A DNA stretch of 58,204 bases from the NCBI GenBank assembly GCA_035707825.1, contig DASSTR010000033.1, positions 1-58,204 of the forward strand, in the 5' to 3' direction. The stretch is from VRUE01 sp035707825. GTDB lineage: Bacteria > Actinomycetota > Thermoleophilia > Solirubrobacterales > 70-9. The position numbers were made by a program, and so were the translations under genes. The notes beneath the pieces are model-generated. The model made no database searches, was not told the DNA's origin, and worked only from the letters and a program-made list of their open reading frames with translations. How positions within the stretch are numbered: position 1 is the stretch's first letter; each line of letters begins with the position of its first letter. Shown here piece by piece: positions 50,467 to 58,204 of this stretch.

Positions 50467-50832
50467 ATGCACGAGGACCCAACCCGGATCATGCAGCACC
50501 CCGAGGGCGGCCGGCCGCACGGCAACACGCGCCTTCTCATCGCCGGTCTGATTGCCGTGATCGTCGGCCTCCTCATCGCCATCGTGGTCATCGCCGGCGG
50601 CAACGGCGACGATTCGAGCAGCTCGGTGGAATCGATCTCCACGACGCCGAGCATCTCCACGAGCCCGAGCACGAACTCCGAGACGACCACCCGCTCCACG
50701 GATACGGAGACGACGGCGCCGACGACCAACTCGACGCCGACGACCACCACCGAAACCGCTCCGACGACAACCACCACGACCACCGCGCCGCCGGAAGAAG
50801 AAAACGGCAGCGGCGGGATCGCGGTGCCCTAG
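50467..50832 (+). CDS. Single-pass membrane protein with Ser/Thr-rich exterior tail
   Basis: A 121-residue protein: a short cytoplasmic segment (residues 1-21), one membrane helix (LLIAGLIAVIVGLLIAIVVI, 23-42), then a Ser/Thr/Pro-rich tail (50-112) with long runs of Thr such as TTTTTTT. Such tails are typically O-glycosylated and lie in the cell wall. It starts 4 bases after the coiled-coil gene stop and ends 39 bases before argG. Its partner and role are unknown. The composition, not homology, supports it. Confidence 0.7.
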   Translation: MHEDPTRIMQHPEGGRPHGNTRLLIAGLIAVIVGLLIAIVVIAGGNGDDSSSSVESISTTPSISTSPSTNSETTTRSTDTETTAPTTNSTPTTTTETAPTTTTTTTAPPEEENGSGGIAVP

Positions 50833-50871
50833 CGCCCCCGCTCGCCCGTCAGTGGAAGACTTGCGGTCCCC

Positions 50872-52149
50872 GTGACCCCCGAGCAACCCCTACAGCCAGG
50901 GCCGACGGCCAGCTACGAGGCCGAGCCGAGCGAGGTGCGGCGCGTGCTGCTGCTCTACTCGGGCGGCCTCGACACCAGCGTGATGCTGAAGTGGATCCAG
51001 GACTCCTACGACGCCGAGGTCGTCTGCCTCACCGTCAACCTCGGGCAGCCGGGCGAGGACTACTCGATCATCGAGGACAAGGCGAAGCGGCTTGGCGCGC
51101 TCGAGTGCCACGTCGTCGACGCCCGTAAGCAGTTCGCGCGCGACTTCGTCGTCCCGGCGATCAAGGCCAACGCCCTCTACGGCGGCGGCTACCCGCTCTT
51201 CACCGCGCTCGGCCGTCCGCTGATCGCCCAGCTGGCAGTAGAGCAGGCGCGCGAATCCGGCTGCGACACGATCGCCCACGGTTGCACGGGCAAGGGCAAC
51301 GACCAGGTTCGGATCGAGGCCACCGTGGCGACGCTGGCTCCGGAGCTGAAGACGATCGCGCCGGTGCGCTCATGGCAGATGGGCCGCGAGGAGGAGATCG
51401 CCTACGCCCGCGAGCACGGTATCCCCGTCAAGGGCGGGACCGAGGTGGCGCCCTACTCGATCGACGACAACCTCTGGGGACGGTCCTCGGAGGGGCGCTG
51501 GATCGAGGACCTCGGCCACGCTCCCGAGGACGACGTCTTCCAGCTCGTCACGCGGCCCGAGGAGGCGCCCGACGAGGCCGAGGTCATCGAGGTCGAGTTC
51601 GAGGCCGGGGTTCCGGTCGGCATCGACGGCGAGCGGCTCGGCCTGGTTGAGCTGCTCGAACGGGCCGCCGAGATCGGCGCCCGCCACGGCGCCGGCATCG
51701 TCGACCACATCGAGGACCGCATCGTCGGGCTCAAGGTGCGCGACATCTACGAGGCTCCGGCGGCGGCGATCCTGCTCACCGCCCATCAGGAGCTCGAGAA
51801 GCTGGTCGGCACGATCCATCAAAACCAGTTCAAGCCCGACCTCGACCGCAAGTGGGCCTACCTCGTCTACGCGGGCCTCTGGTGGGAGCCGCTGCGCAGC
51901 GACCTCGACGCATACATGGACGCGGTCAACGCCCAGGTCACCGGCACGATTGGCCTGCGCCTCTATAAAGGGACGGTGCGAGTGGTGACGCGCGAGTCGC
52001 CAAACGCCGTCTACGACGCCGACCTCGCCTCCTTCGCCGAGTCTGGCGGCCTCTTCTCGCAGACCGCCTCGCCGGGGTTCATCGAGCTCTGGTCGCTGCA
52101 GTCGCGGATGGCGCATCGAATCCGCCATCGGGGGGTAGGGGAGGACTGA
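50872..52149 (+). CDS. argG: Argininosuccinate synthase
   Basis: A 425-residue ArgG, which joins citrulline and aspartate with ATP. The ATP pyrophosphatase loop is VLLLYSGGLDTSVMLKWIQ; DTIAHGCTGKGNDQVRIE, EEEIAYAREHGIPV and YSIDDNLWGRSSEG are typical for the family. It starts at a GTG at 50872 and has a non-conserved 22-residue N-terminal lead. ArgH usually follows; instead a 50-residue membrane protein overlaps it by one base (TGATG). Confidence 0.96.
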   Translation: MTPEQPLQPGPTASYEAEPSEVRRVLLLYSGGLDTSVMLKWIQDSYDAEVVCLTVNLGQPGEDYSIIEDKAKRLGALECHVVDARKQFARDFVVPAIKANALYGGGYPLFTALGRPLIAQLAVEQARESGCDTIAHGCTGKGNDQVRIEATVATLAPELKTIAPVRSWQMGREEEIAYAREHGIPVKGGTEVAPYSIDDNLWGRSSEGRWIEDLGHAPEDDVFQLVTRPEEAPDEAEVIEVEFEAGVPVGIDGERLGLVELLERAAEIGARHGAGIVDHIEDRIVGLKVRDIYEAPAAAILLTAHQELEKLVGTIHQNQFKPDLDRKWAYLVYAGLWWEPLRSDLDAYMDAVNAQVTGTIGLRLYKGTVRVVTRESPNAVYDADLASFAESGGLFSQTASPGFIELWSLQSRMAHRIRHRGVGED

Positions 52150-52301
52150 TGTACAGCGCAATCGGCAAGCTGACGGTGCGGGCGATTCGCTTCTACCTGC
52201 GCACCGCCTACCGACGCCAGATCCGCATCGGCGTCGGCTTCGCCGCGGTAGGCGTCGGCATCGCCGCCTACCTCGCCAGTCGGAACGTCCCCGAGGGCTA
52301 G
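52149..52301 (+). CDS. Short membrane protein coupled to argG
   Basis: A 50-residue peptide. Its ATG shares one base with the argG stop (TGATG), indicating translational coupling. The N-terminal half is basic and aromatic (YSAIGKLTVRAIRFYLRTAYRR); the second half is one hydrophobic helix (IGVGFAAVGVGIAAYLA). It may anchor to membrane. I recognise no family. Being too short for routine gene finders, it could be easily missed. Confidence 0.6.
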   Translation: MYSAIGKLTVRAIRFYLRTAYRRQIRIGVGFAAVGVGIAAYLASRNVPEG

Positions 52302-52424
52302 GCTCACCAGTTGCAACGTGCCCGAGGGCTGGCTTGGCTTGCGAAGGGGCTCGCAACTTTCATTGCGGATTATTGACGCTCTGTGAGGGTTCGCTAACAG
52401 AGTGCGCTAGTCTCGCCGGCTCTC

Positions 52425-53450
52425 GTGCGGCGGGCTCTTCCGACAGGCGCTCAACGCGGATGGCTGCTCGGTGTGCTTGCCGCGGCCCTCTGCCTGTCGA
52501 TGCTGCTCGCGCCGGCGTTGCTGCCCGCCGCCGACAAGGTCGGTTCGCTGCGCGAGAAGGTCAGCTCGGCGCGCCAGGAAGCCGCCGACCTGGCCGCCGG
52601 CCTGCGCGCCAGCCAGGAAGAGCTCGTCGCCGCCGAAGAGCAGGCGGCCGCCGCCCGAAAGCACGAGGAACGCCTCAGCGCCCTGCTCGCCGAAGGACAG
52701 GCGAAGGCCGCCAGGCTGGCCCGGAAGGTCGAACGGACCCGGCGCCATCTGGCGGCCGAAAGGGCACGCCTTCAGCGCGCCCGCCGGGCGCTGGCCGAGC
52801 GGCTCGTCGCCATCTATGAGAGCGGCTCTCCGAACACAGCCGGCGTGATCCTCTCCGCGGGCAGCTTCGACGAGCTGACCACCCGCACCGACTACCTGCA
52901 GCGCATCCAGAGCTTCGACGAGTCGCTCGCCGCTCGGGTCAAGCAGGTTCGCGACGCAGTGCGGCGCCAGCTCTCCCTCGTGGCCGACCTGAAGTCGCGG
53001 ATCGACGCCTATAACGCCCGCCTCGCCGCGGCCCGCACCGAAATTGCGGCGGTCCGTGGCAGCGCCGAAGCGGCCGCGGCCCACCTGCACTCGGTCTCGG
53101 CCGCGCGCTCGGCGTCCCTGGCGACGCTGAAAGGAAAGATCAGCGGCTGGGTCAGCGACATCGAGGCCGCCGAAGCCGCCAGCAGGGAAGCCGCCGAAGA
53201 AGCGGTGGGGCGCTGGCTCGGCGGTCCCTACTCGATCCCGACCTACATCGTGATGTGCGAGTCGGGGGGCAACTACAGCGCCGTCAATCCCTCCAGCGGA
53301 GCCGGTGGCGCCTACCAGATCCTTCCCTCCACCTGGGCGTTATATGGAGGCGAGGGCAGCCCCGAGGACGCGCCGAAGTCCGAACAGGACGCGATCGCCG
53401 CGGAAATCTGGGCCGACTCCGGCGGCAGCGCCTGGGTCTGCGCCGGCTGA
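52425..53450 (+). CDS. Secreted coiled-coil protein with transglycosylase-like C-terminal domain
   Basis: A 341-residue exported protein. The signal peptide is residues 10-35 (QRGWLLGVLAAALCLSMLLAPALLPAA). Residues 38-255 form a long, charged coiled coil like the N-terminal part of RipA/NlpC-P60 and PcsB proteins. Residues 270-341 form a compact lysozyme-like domain of the Rpf/transglycosylase-like class: IVMCESGGNYSAVNPSSGAGGAYQILPSTW, shown here in pieces as MCESGGNYSAVNP and GGAYQILPSTW, with the catalytic Glu in CESGGN. It probably cleaves peptidoglycan during growth. It starts at GTG 52425; a weak TTGACG box (52373-52378) with TAACAG 16 bases later precedes it. Confidence 0.82.
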   Translation: MRRALPTGAQRGWLLGVLAAALCLSMLLAPALLPAADKVGSLREKVSSARQEAADLAAGLRASQEELVAAEEQAAAARKHEERLSALLAEGQAKAARLARKVERTRRHLAAERARLQRARRALAERLVAIYESGSPNTAGVILSAGSFDELTTRTDYLQRIQSFDESLAARVKQVRDAVRRQLSLVADLKSRIDAYNARLAAARTEIAAVRGSAEAAAAHLHSVSAARSASLATLKGKISGWVSDIEAAEAASREAAEEAVGRWLGGPYSIPTYIVMCESGGNYSAVNPSSGAGGAYQILPSTWALYGGEGSPEDAPKSEQDAIAAEIWADSGGSAWVCAG

Positions 53451-53615
53451 TTCGCGTTTAGCTCGGCAGCGCCCAAGCGCATATATCGCGCAAAAAGCGC
53501 CCTCCTTTTGGGTTGGTGGCGACCGCAGGGCCTGACATCATCGGAAGCCGATGAGAGCAGAGCGGACAAGCGCGCGATCCCTCGCTTTGCGGGATGCAGA
53601 GGCCGGGGTGCCGCG

Positions 53616-56600
53616 ATGAGCTCGCCGACCGCCGTCCATCTGCACGCTCACAGCGAGTACTCGCTCCTCGACGGGGCCTGCAAGATCGAAGCGATGGCGG
53701 AACGGGCCGCGGAGCTCGGCCAGCCGGCGCTGGGGCTCACCGATCACGGGGTTATGAACGGCGCAGTCGATCTCTACAAGGCCTGCCAGAAGCACGGCAT
53801 CAAACCGATCGTCGGCCTCGAGGCCTACTTCGTCGACGACCGCGAGTCGGTCAAGAGCCTGGCCCGCTACGAGCGCAACCACCTCACCCTGCTGGCCGAA
53901 AACGACACCGGGTTCTCCAACCTCGTCAAGCTCACTTCGGCTGCCTTTCTGGAGGGCTTCTCGCGCGGCAAGGCCAACGTCGACATGGAGCTGCTCTCCG
54001 CCCATTCCGAGGGCGTGATCGCGCTCACCGGCTGCCTGCAGTCGCGCTTCTGCCGCCGCCTGGTCGAGGAGCGCCCCGCCGACGCGCGCGGCCACGTCGA
54101 CGACCTGATCCAGGTCTTCGGCCCCGAGCAGGTCTACTTCGAGGTGCAGAAGAACGGCATCCCCGAGCAGGACAAGGCCAACGAGGGCATCGTCCGCTTC
54201 GCCCGCGAGCTCAACCGGCCGCTCGTCGGTACCGCCGACGTCCACTACCTGCGCCGCGACGACTTCGACAACCACCGGGCGCTCCTCTGCGTGCAGACGA
54301 AGTCGACCCTGCAGGCGCCGAAGCTGAGCTTCGACACCAACGAGTTCTATTTGAAGAGCTCCGAGGAAATGGCCTCCTCCTTCGCCGAGTGGCCCGACGC
54401 CGTGGCGACGACGGTCGAGATCGCCGATCGCTGCCAGGTCGACATCGAGCTCGGCAAGCTGCTGCTGCCGCGCTACCCGACCCCGGACGGCTCCGAGCCC
54501 GAGGCGATGCTGCGCAAGATCGCCGGCGAGGGGCTGCGCGCCCGCTACGGCGACCCGCTGCCGGCCGAGGCGGTCGAGCGGCTCGAGTTCGAGCTCGGGG
54601 TGATCGAGGAGATGGGCTTCTCCTCCTACTTCCTGATCGTCTGGGACTTCGTCCGCTTCGCGAAGGAGAACGGCGTCGCCGTCGGCCCGGGCCGCGGCTC
54701 GGCGGCCGGCTCGATCGTCGCCTACAGCCTCAACATCACCGACCTCGACCCGCTCGCCAACGACCTTCTCTTCGAGCGCTTCCTCAACCCCGGCCGCAAA
54801 TCGATGCCCGATATCGACATCGACTTCTCGGTCCGCGGCCGCGAGCGGGTGATTCGCTACGTGGCCGAGAAATACGGCCGCGAGTCGGTGGCCCAGATCA
54901 TCACCTTCGGCAAGATGGCGCCGCGCGCCGCCACCCGCGACGCCGCCCGCGTGCTCGGCTTCGACTACGGCACCGGCGATCGCCTCGCCAAGCAGATCCC
55001 CGAGCCGATCCTGGGCCGCAACCCCTCCTTCGAGGACTGCCTGAAGCCGGGCCAGGAGCTGCGCAAGACCTACGACTCCGAGCCCGACGCGAAGCGCATC
55101 ATCGACGTGGCGCAGGGCCTCGAGGGGATCATCCGCAACAACTCGATCCACGCCGCCGCCGTGGTCATCGCCGACCGGCCCCTGCAGGAGATCGTGCCGC
55201 TGCAGCTCGCCGAGGATCGCAGCGCCGGGGCCGGCAGCGCCAGCGGGAACGGTGAGGCCGGCGCTAACGGGAATGGAAACGGCAACGGGGGATCCTCGAA
55301 AGGGGAGCGCCAGTACAAGATCGTGACCCAGTACTCGATGGGCCCGATCGAGGAGATCGGCCTGTTGAAGATGGACTTCCTCGGCCTGCGCAACCTCGAC
55401 GTGATCGAGGACGCGATCGAGATCATCCAGCGCTCGCGCGGCGTCGAGCTCGACGTCGCGACGATCCCGGTGGACGATGCGAAGACGTTCGAGATGCTCT
55501 CCCGAGGCGACGGGACGGGCGTCTTCCAGCTCGAGTCCGAGGGCATGCGCGAGGCGATGAAGAAGGTCCGCCCGACCGAGTTCGACGACATCGTCGCGCT
55601 GGTCTCCCTCTACCGCCCCGGCGCGATGCGCTACATCCCCGACTACGCGAAGGGCAAGCGCGACCCCTCCAAGGTCACGTATCCCGACGAGCGGCTTCGC
55701 CCGATAACCCAGCCGACCTACGGCTGCGTCCTCTACCAGGAGCAGCTGATGGAGATCGCCAAGCAGATGGCCGGGTTCACCCCCGCCGAGGCGGACGACC
55801 TGCGCAAGGCGATCGGCAAGAAGAAGCGCGAGCTGATGGCGACCATGAAGGCCAAATTCATGGAAGGGATGCAGGCTTCCGGCACGGCGGCGAAGGTCGC
55901 CAGCGACATGTGGTCGCTGATGGAGGGCGCCGCCGACTACTCCTTCAACAAGTCCCACGCCGCCTGCTACGCGCTGATCGCCTACCGCACCGCCTACCTG
56001 AAGGCGAACTATCCCGCCGAGTACATGGCCGCCCTGATCTCCTCGGTGATGAATACCAAGGACAAGGTGCCCTTCTTCGTCAACCGCTGCGAGGAGATGG
56101 GGATCGAGGTGCTGCCGCCCGACGTCAACTCCTCCGACCACGACTTCGTCGTCTCCGAGAAGGCGATCCGCTTCGGGCTCGACGCGGTCAAGAACGTCGG
56201 CTACGCGGCGGTCGAGGCGATCCTGCGCGCTCGCGAGGACGGCGAGATCAAATCGATCTGGGACTTCTGCGAACGGGTCGACGCGCGGGCGGTCAACAAA
56301 CGGGCTATCGAGTGCCTGGTCAAGTGCGGGGCGCTGGACTCGACCGGCGCCACCCGCAGAGGGATGCTCGAGGTGCTTCCGGCGGCACAGTCGGCGGGTC
56401 AGAAGGTGCAGGAGGACGCCCAGATGGGGCAGGGCTCGATCTTCGACTTCGGCGATGCCGGCGACAGTGCCGGAGAGGGTGCTTCGGGCGGCCATCACCG
56501 CCCGCCGATCTCGGCCAACGAGTTCGATCGCTCCGAGCTCCTGGCGATGGAGAAGGAGACGCTGGGCACCTACCTCTCCTCGCACCCGCTCTCCGAAGTC

Positions 56601-57197
56601 CGCGACGCCCTGCGAGCCCGCGTCGATTGCTCGCTCGCCGAACTCTCGGGCAAGCCCGACGGCGCCTGGGTGACGCTTGGCGGCATCGTCACCACCTGCA
56701 AAAAGGTGCGCACCAAGAGCGGCAACCAGCTGCTCTTCGCAACCCTCGACGACATCGAGGGCCAGATCGAGATGCTGGTCTTCAAAGCCGAAGAGTCGGG
56801 CGCTACGGCGGCGGCGATAGCCCCCGACACGGTCGTGCTGGTGCGCGGGAGGCTCGACCACAAGGAGGGCGGCGAGACGAAGCTCGTCGTCCAGGAGGCG
56901 CAGCGCTTCGAGCCCGGCAGCGAGGAGATCGCCCGCGCCACCGCGGTGGCGAACGCCCCGATGGAGCCGCTGAAGCTGACCATCGACGCCGCAATGCTGA
57001 AGAACCCCGCCCTAGTGGATGAGCTGAAGTCGGTCTTCGAGCACCACAAAGGCGAAGCCGAGGTCCACCTCGCGATCCGCTCCGCCGACGGGAACTCGCG
57101 GCAGATCAAGCTCGGCAAGGACTATCGCGTGCGGCCCTCGAGCGGCCTGCGGGCGGAACTTGGCCACGTCCTCGGATCAGACGCTCTGGCCGCGTGA
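53616..57197 (+). CDS. dnaE: DNA polymerase III alpha subunit
   Basis: A 1193-residue replicative polymerase. The N-terminal PHP domain (HLHAHSEYSLLDGACK, LGLTDHGVMNGA, GTADVHYLRRDDF) keeps its metal His residues. The catalytic palm shows PGRGSAAGSIVAY and MPDIDIDFSVRGRERVIRYV (metal Asps). The fingers and helix-hairpin-helix follow, then an OB fold (VTLGGIVTTCKKVRTKSG) near residue 1015. Residues 535-565 hold a Gly/Asn/Ala linker (SASGNGEAGANGNGNGNGG) within the palm region that most DnaE lack. The ATG at 53616 follows GGCCGGGG; a more upstream open stretch has no homology. It is DnaE1-type in organisation. Confidence 0.95.
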   Translation: MSSPTAVHLHAHSEYSLLDGACKIEAMAERAAELGQPALGLTDHGVMNGAVDLYKACQKHGIKPIVGLEAYFVDDRESVKSLARYERNHLTLLAENDTGFSNLVKLTSAAFLEGFSRGKANVDMELLSAHSEGVIALTGCLQSRFCRRLVEERPADARGHVDDLIQVFGPEQVYFEVQKNGIPEQDKANEGIVRFARELNRPLVGTADVHYLRRDDFDNHRALLCVQTKSTLQAPKLSFDTNEFYLKSSEEMASSFAEWPDAVATTVEIADRCQVDIELGKLLLPRYPTPDGSEPEAMLRKIAGEGLRARYGDPLPAEAVERLEFELGVIEEMGFSSYFLIVWDFVRFAKENGVAVGPGRGSAAGSIVAYSLNITDLDPLANDLLFERFLNPGRKSMPDIDIDFSVRGRERVIRYVAEKYGRESVAQIITFGKMAPRAATRDAARVLGFDYGTGDRLAKQIPEPILGRNPSFEDCLKPGQELRKTYDSEPDAKRIIDVAQGLEGIIRNNSIHAAAVVIADRPLQEIVPLQLAEDRSAGAGSASGNGEAGANGNGNGNGGSSKGERQYKIVTQYSMGPIEEIGLLKMDFLGLRNLDVIEDAIEIIQRSRGVELDVATIPVDDAKTFEMLSRGDGTGVFQLESEGMREAMKKVRPTEFDDIVALVSLYRPGAMRYIPDYAKGKRDPSKVTYPDERLRPITQPTYGCVLYQEQLMEIAKQMAGFTPAEADDLRKAIGKKKRELMATMKAKFMEGMQASGTAAKVASDMWSLMEGAADYSFNKSHAACYALIAYRTAYLKANYPAEYMAALISSVMNTKDKVPFFVNRCEEMGIEVLPPDVNSSDHDFVVSEKAIRFGLDAVKNVGYAAVEAILRAREDGEIKSIWDFCERVDARAVNKRAIECLVKCGALDSTGATRRGMLEVLPAAQSAGQKVQEDAQMGQGSIFDFGDAGDSAGEGASGGHHRPPISANEFDRSELLAMEKETLGTYLSSHPLSEVRDALRARVDCSLAELSGKPDGAWVTLGGIVTTCKKVRTKSGNQLLFATLDDIEGQIEMLVFKAEESGATAAAIAPDTVVLVRGRLDHKEGGETKLVVQEAQRFEPGSEEIARATAVANAPMEPLKLTIDAAMLKNPALVDELKSVFEHHKGEAEVHLAIRSADGNSRQIKLGKDYRVRPSSGLRAELGHVLGSDALAA

Positions 57198-57219
57198 TCG
57201 CCCTCCCTAGACTGCGTTC

Positions 57220-57594
57220 ATGCCTGTAGCGCAGACTCAGGTTGGCGAGTGTCGCCAGTGCCGTTCCTTCTGCGATCGGATGATCGAGCCGCGGGGCTGC
57301 GTGGAAATGCGCTGCCGCTACCTCTACAGCTTCGTCGACATGCTGAACGACGTTCAGTACGTCGGCTGCATGCAGGGCGTCTTCGGCGCCAAGGTGGCGC
57401 TCGATGCGGTGCTCGAGCCGGGGGGCTTCGGCGGCGTGAAGATGACGGGGGATTCGCTGCCCCACTGCCAGTTCTCGGTCGAGCGCGCCTACGAGGGCAG
57501 CGGGCCCTCCTACGACTGCGTCAACCGCCGCTTCTTCGACTGCGCCGACGACGGGCCCGAGGGCCTGAAGGCATTCGACCTGCGCGACGTCTGA
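57220..57594 (+). CDS. Cysteine-rich small protein, unknown
   Basis: A 124-residue protein with nine Cys (residues 11, 14, 18, 27, 32, 50, 83, 100 and 108). The first cluster (ECRQCRSFCDR) is CxxCxxxC and is followed by C27 and C32, and there is a single helix-like YLYSFVDMLNDVQYV. The pattern suggests a metal or iron-sulfur site, with no signal peptide, so cytoplasmic. The ATG at 57220 lies 22 bases after dnaE. I do not recognise a family; a conserved Thermoleophilia protein is plausible. Confidence 0.7.
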   Translation: MPVAQTQVGECRQCRSFCDRMIEPRGCVEMRCRYLYSFVDMLNDVQYVGCMQGVFGAKVALDAVLEPGGFGGVKMTGDSLPHCQFSVERAYEGSGPSYDCVNRRFFDCADDGPEGLKAFDLRDV

Positions 57595-57669
57595 GCGCCC
57601 GTCCGGATTCGCGTCGGGCGCGCCTATGTCCAGGGGACGATTGCACGATTTGGCGTAGGATTCCGGCCC

Positions 57670-58204
57670 ATGACAGACACTTCCCAAGTTGCAGAGGCCG
57701 AGCAGCTCGTGGCTGAGGCCACCGGCGGCGAGAGCGCCGCGCCGGAGGGCGAGCCCAAGTTCACCCTCGAGCTGAACCAGGACCAGAAGGACATCAGAGA
57801 GTGGGTGCACGGCTTCGCGGAGGGAGTCGTTCGCCCCGCCGCCGAGGAATGGGACGAGCGCGAGGAGACGCCCTGGCCCGTGATCCAGGAGGCGGCAAAG
57901 ATCGGGCTCTACGGCTTCGAAGCCCTGGGTCAGTTCTGGGCAGATGAGACCGGGCTGACGCTGCCGATCGCCAACGAGGAGCTCTTCTGGGGCGACGCCG
58001 GGATCGGCATGGCGATCATGGGGACCTCGCTGGCCGTCGCGGCGATCTTCGGGCAGGGGACCCCCGAGCAGATGGGGGAGTGGATCCCGCAGTGCTTCGG
58101 CACCGCCGAGGAGCCAAAGGTGGCTGCCTTCTGCTCTTCTGAGCCTGACGCCGGCTCCGACGTATCCGCGATCCGCACCACCGCGAAATACGACGAGGCC
58201 AAGG
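57670..58204 (+). CDS. Acyl-CoA dehydrogenase, N-terminal part (gene runs off the window)
   Basis: The first 178 residues of an acyl-CoA dehydrogenase, continuing past the right edge. After a 30-residue acidic lead, LELNQDQKDIREWVHGFAEGVVRPAAEEWDE opens the N-terminal helical domain (given here as NQDQKDIREWVHGFAE), and KVAAFCSSEPDAGSDVSAIRTTA begins the FAD-contact region (usual TEP.AGSD). Such flavoenzymes oxidise acyl-CoA thioesters in fatty acid or amino acid breakdown and pass electrons to ETF. The chain-length preference cannot be told from this part. The start is the ATG at 57670. Confidence 0.9.
   Translation, partial: MTDTSQVAEAEQLVAEATGGESAAPEGEPKFTLELNQDQKDIREWVHGFAEGVVRPAAEEWDEREETPWPVIQEAAKIGLYGFEALGQFWADETGLTLPIANEELFWGDAGIGMAIMGTSLAVAAIFGQGTPEQMGEWIPQCFGTAEEPKVAAFCSSEPDAGSDVSAIRTTAKYDEAK

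Noticed and set aside
53455..53500. A possible AT-containing palindrome (GCGCATATATCGCGC)
   Set aside because: Too short and imperfect to call an operator or origin.
53538..56861. A 1107-residue minus-strand open frame
   Set aside because: It lies wholly antisense to dnaE and has low-complexity His/Val/Asp composition typical of shadows.

Overview
The window looks like a chromosomal segment of a high-GC actinobacterium. The best guess is class Thermoleophilia, order Solirubrobacterales. This is inferred from the very high GC content, frequent GTG and TTG starts, many 4-nt gene overlaps (GTGA or ATGA), and gene families such as DUF4235, SC-x5-C repeat secreted proteins, CHASE2 cyclases and repeats of the form FxCxxD..W..C.SP..Y. 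No marker gene was compared, so the taxonomy is inference.

Region 1 (1-3500) starts with a decayed tyrosine-recombinase fragment next to a VapB/VapC toxin-antitoxin pair. An SF2 helicase and a small Lys/Ala-rich protein follow. This end looks like the scar of a mobile element. Region 2 (3500-21000) is mostly metabolic and membrane functions. It holds an MFS carrier with an odd C-terminal extension followed by a BrkB-type protein, a 44-residue hydrophobic peptide, and a DUF421 pair. A long leftward gene train then reads USP-like protein, enolase-superfamily enzyme, TPP-dependent oxidase/decarboxylase, membrane protein, gluconate-2-dehydrogenase subunit 3, GMC oxidoreductase, SDR, GH15 glycosidase, CLC channel and MarR. 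Several members overlap by 4 nt, which suggests a sugar or sugar-acid oxidation programme. A type II (RibH2-like) lumazine synthase and a lipoprotein follow.

Region 3 (21000-34600) is accessory. It holds a GNAT, a HAD phosphatase, a DedA protein, tRNA-Cys, a DHA2-type MFS exporter, secreted repeat proteins and an alpha/beta hydrolase. Its most striking feature is a two-gene operon: an MFS transporter fused to a cyclic-nucleotide-binding domain, overlapping by 4 nt a CHASE2 plus class III nucleotide cyclase. Together they read as a self-contained unit that makes a cyclic nucleotide and may gate a transporter with it. A somewhat AT-richer, inverted-repeat-bearing noncoding stretch precedes tRNA-Val.

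Region 4 (34600-58204) is core housekeeping on the plus strand: a polytopic membrane protein, thrS, infC, rpmI, rplT, a SpoU rRNA methyltransferase, pheS, pheT, argC, argJ, argB, argD, a coiled-coil/Thr-rich TM pair, argG, a lytic-transglycosylase-like secreted protein, dnaE, a Cys-rich protein and the start of an acyl-CoA dehydrogenase. Two oddities stand out. The thrS TGS domain has no ATG, GTG or TTG start in frame, and a wecB gene on the opposite strand splits infC from rpmI-rplT.
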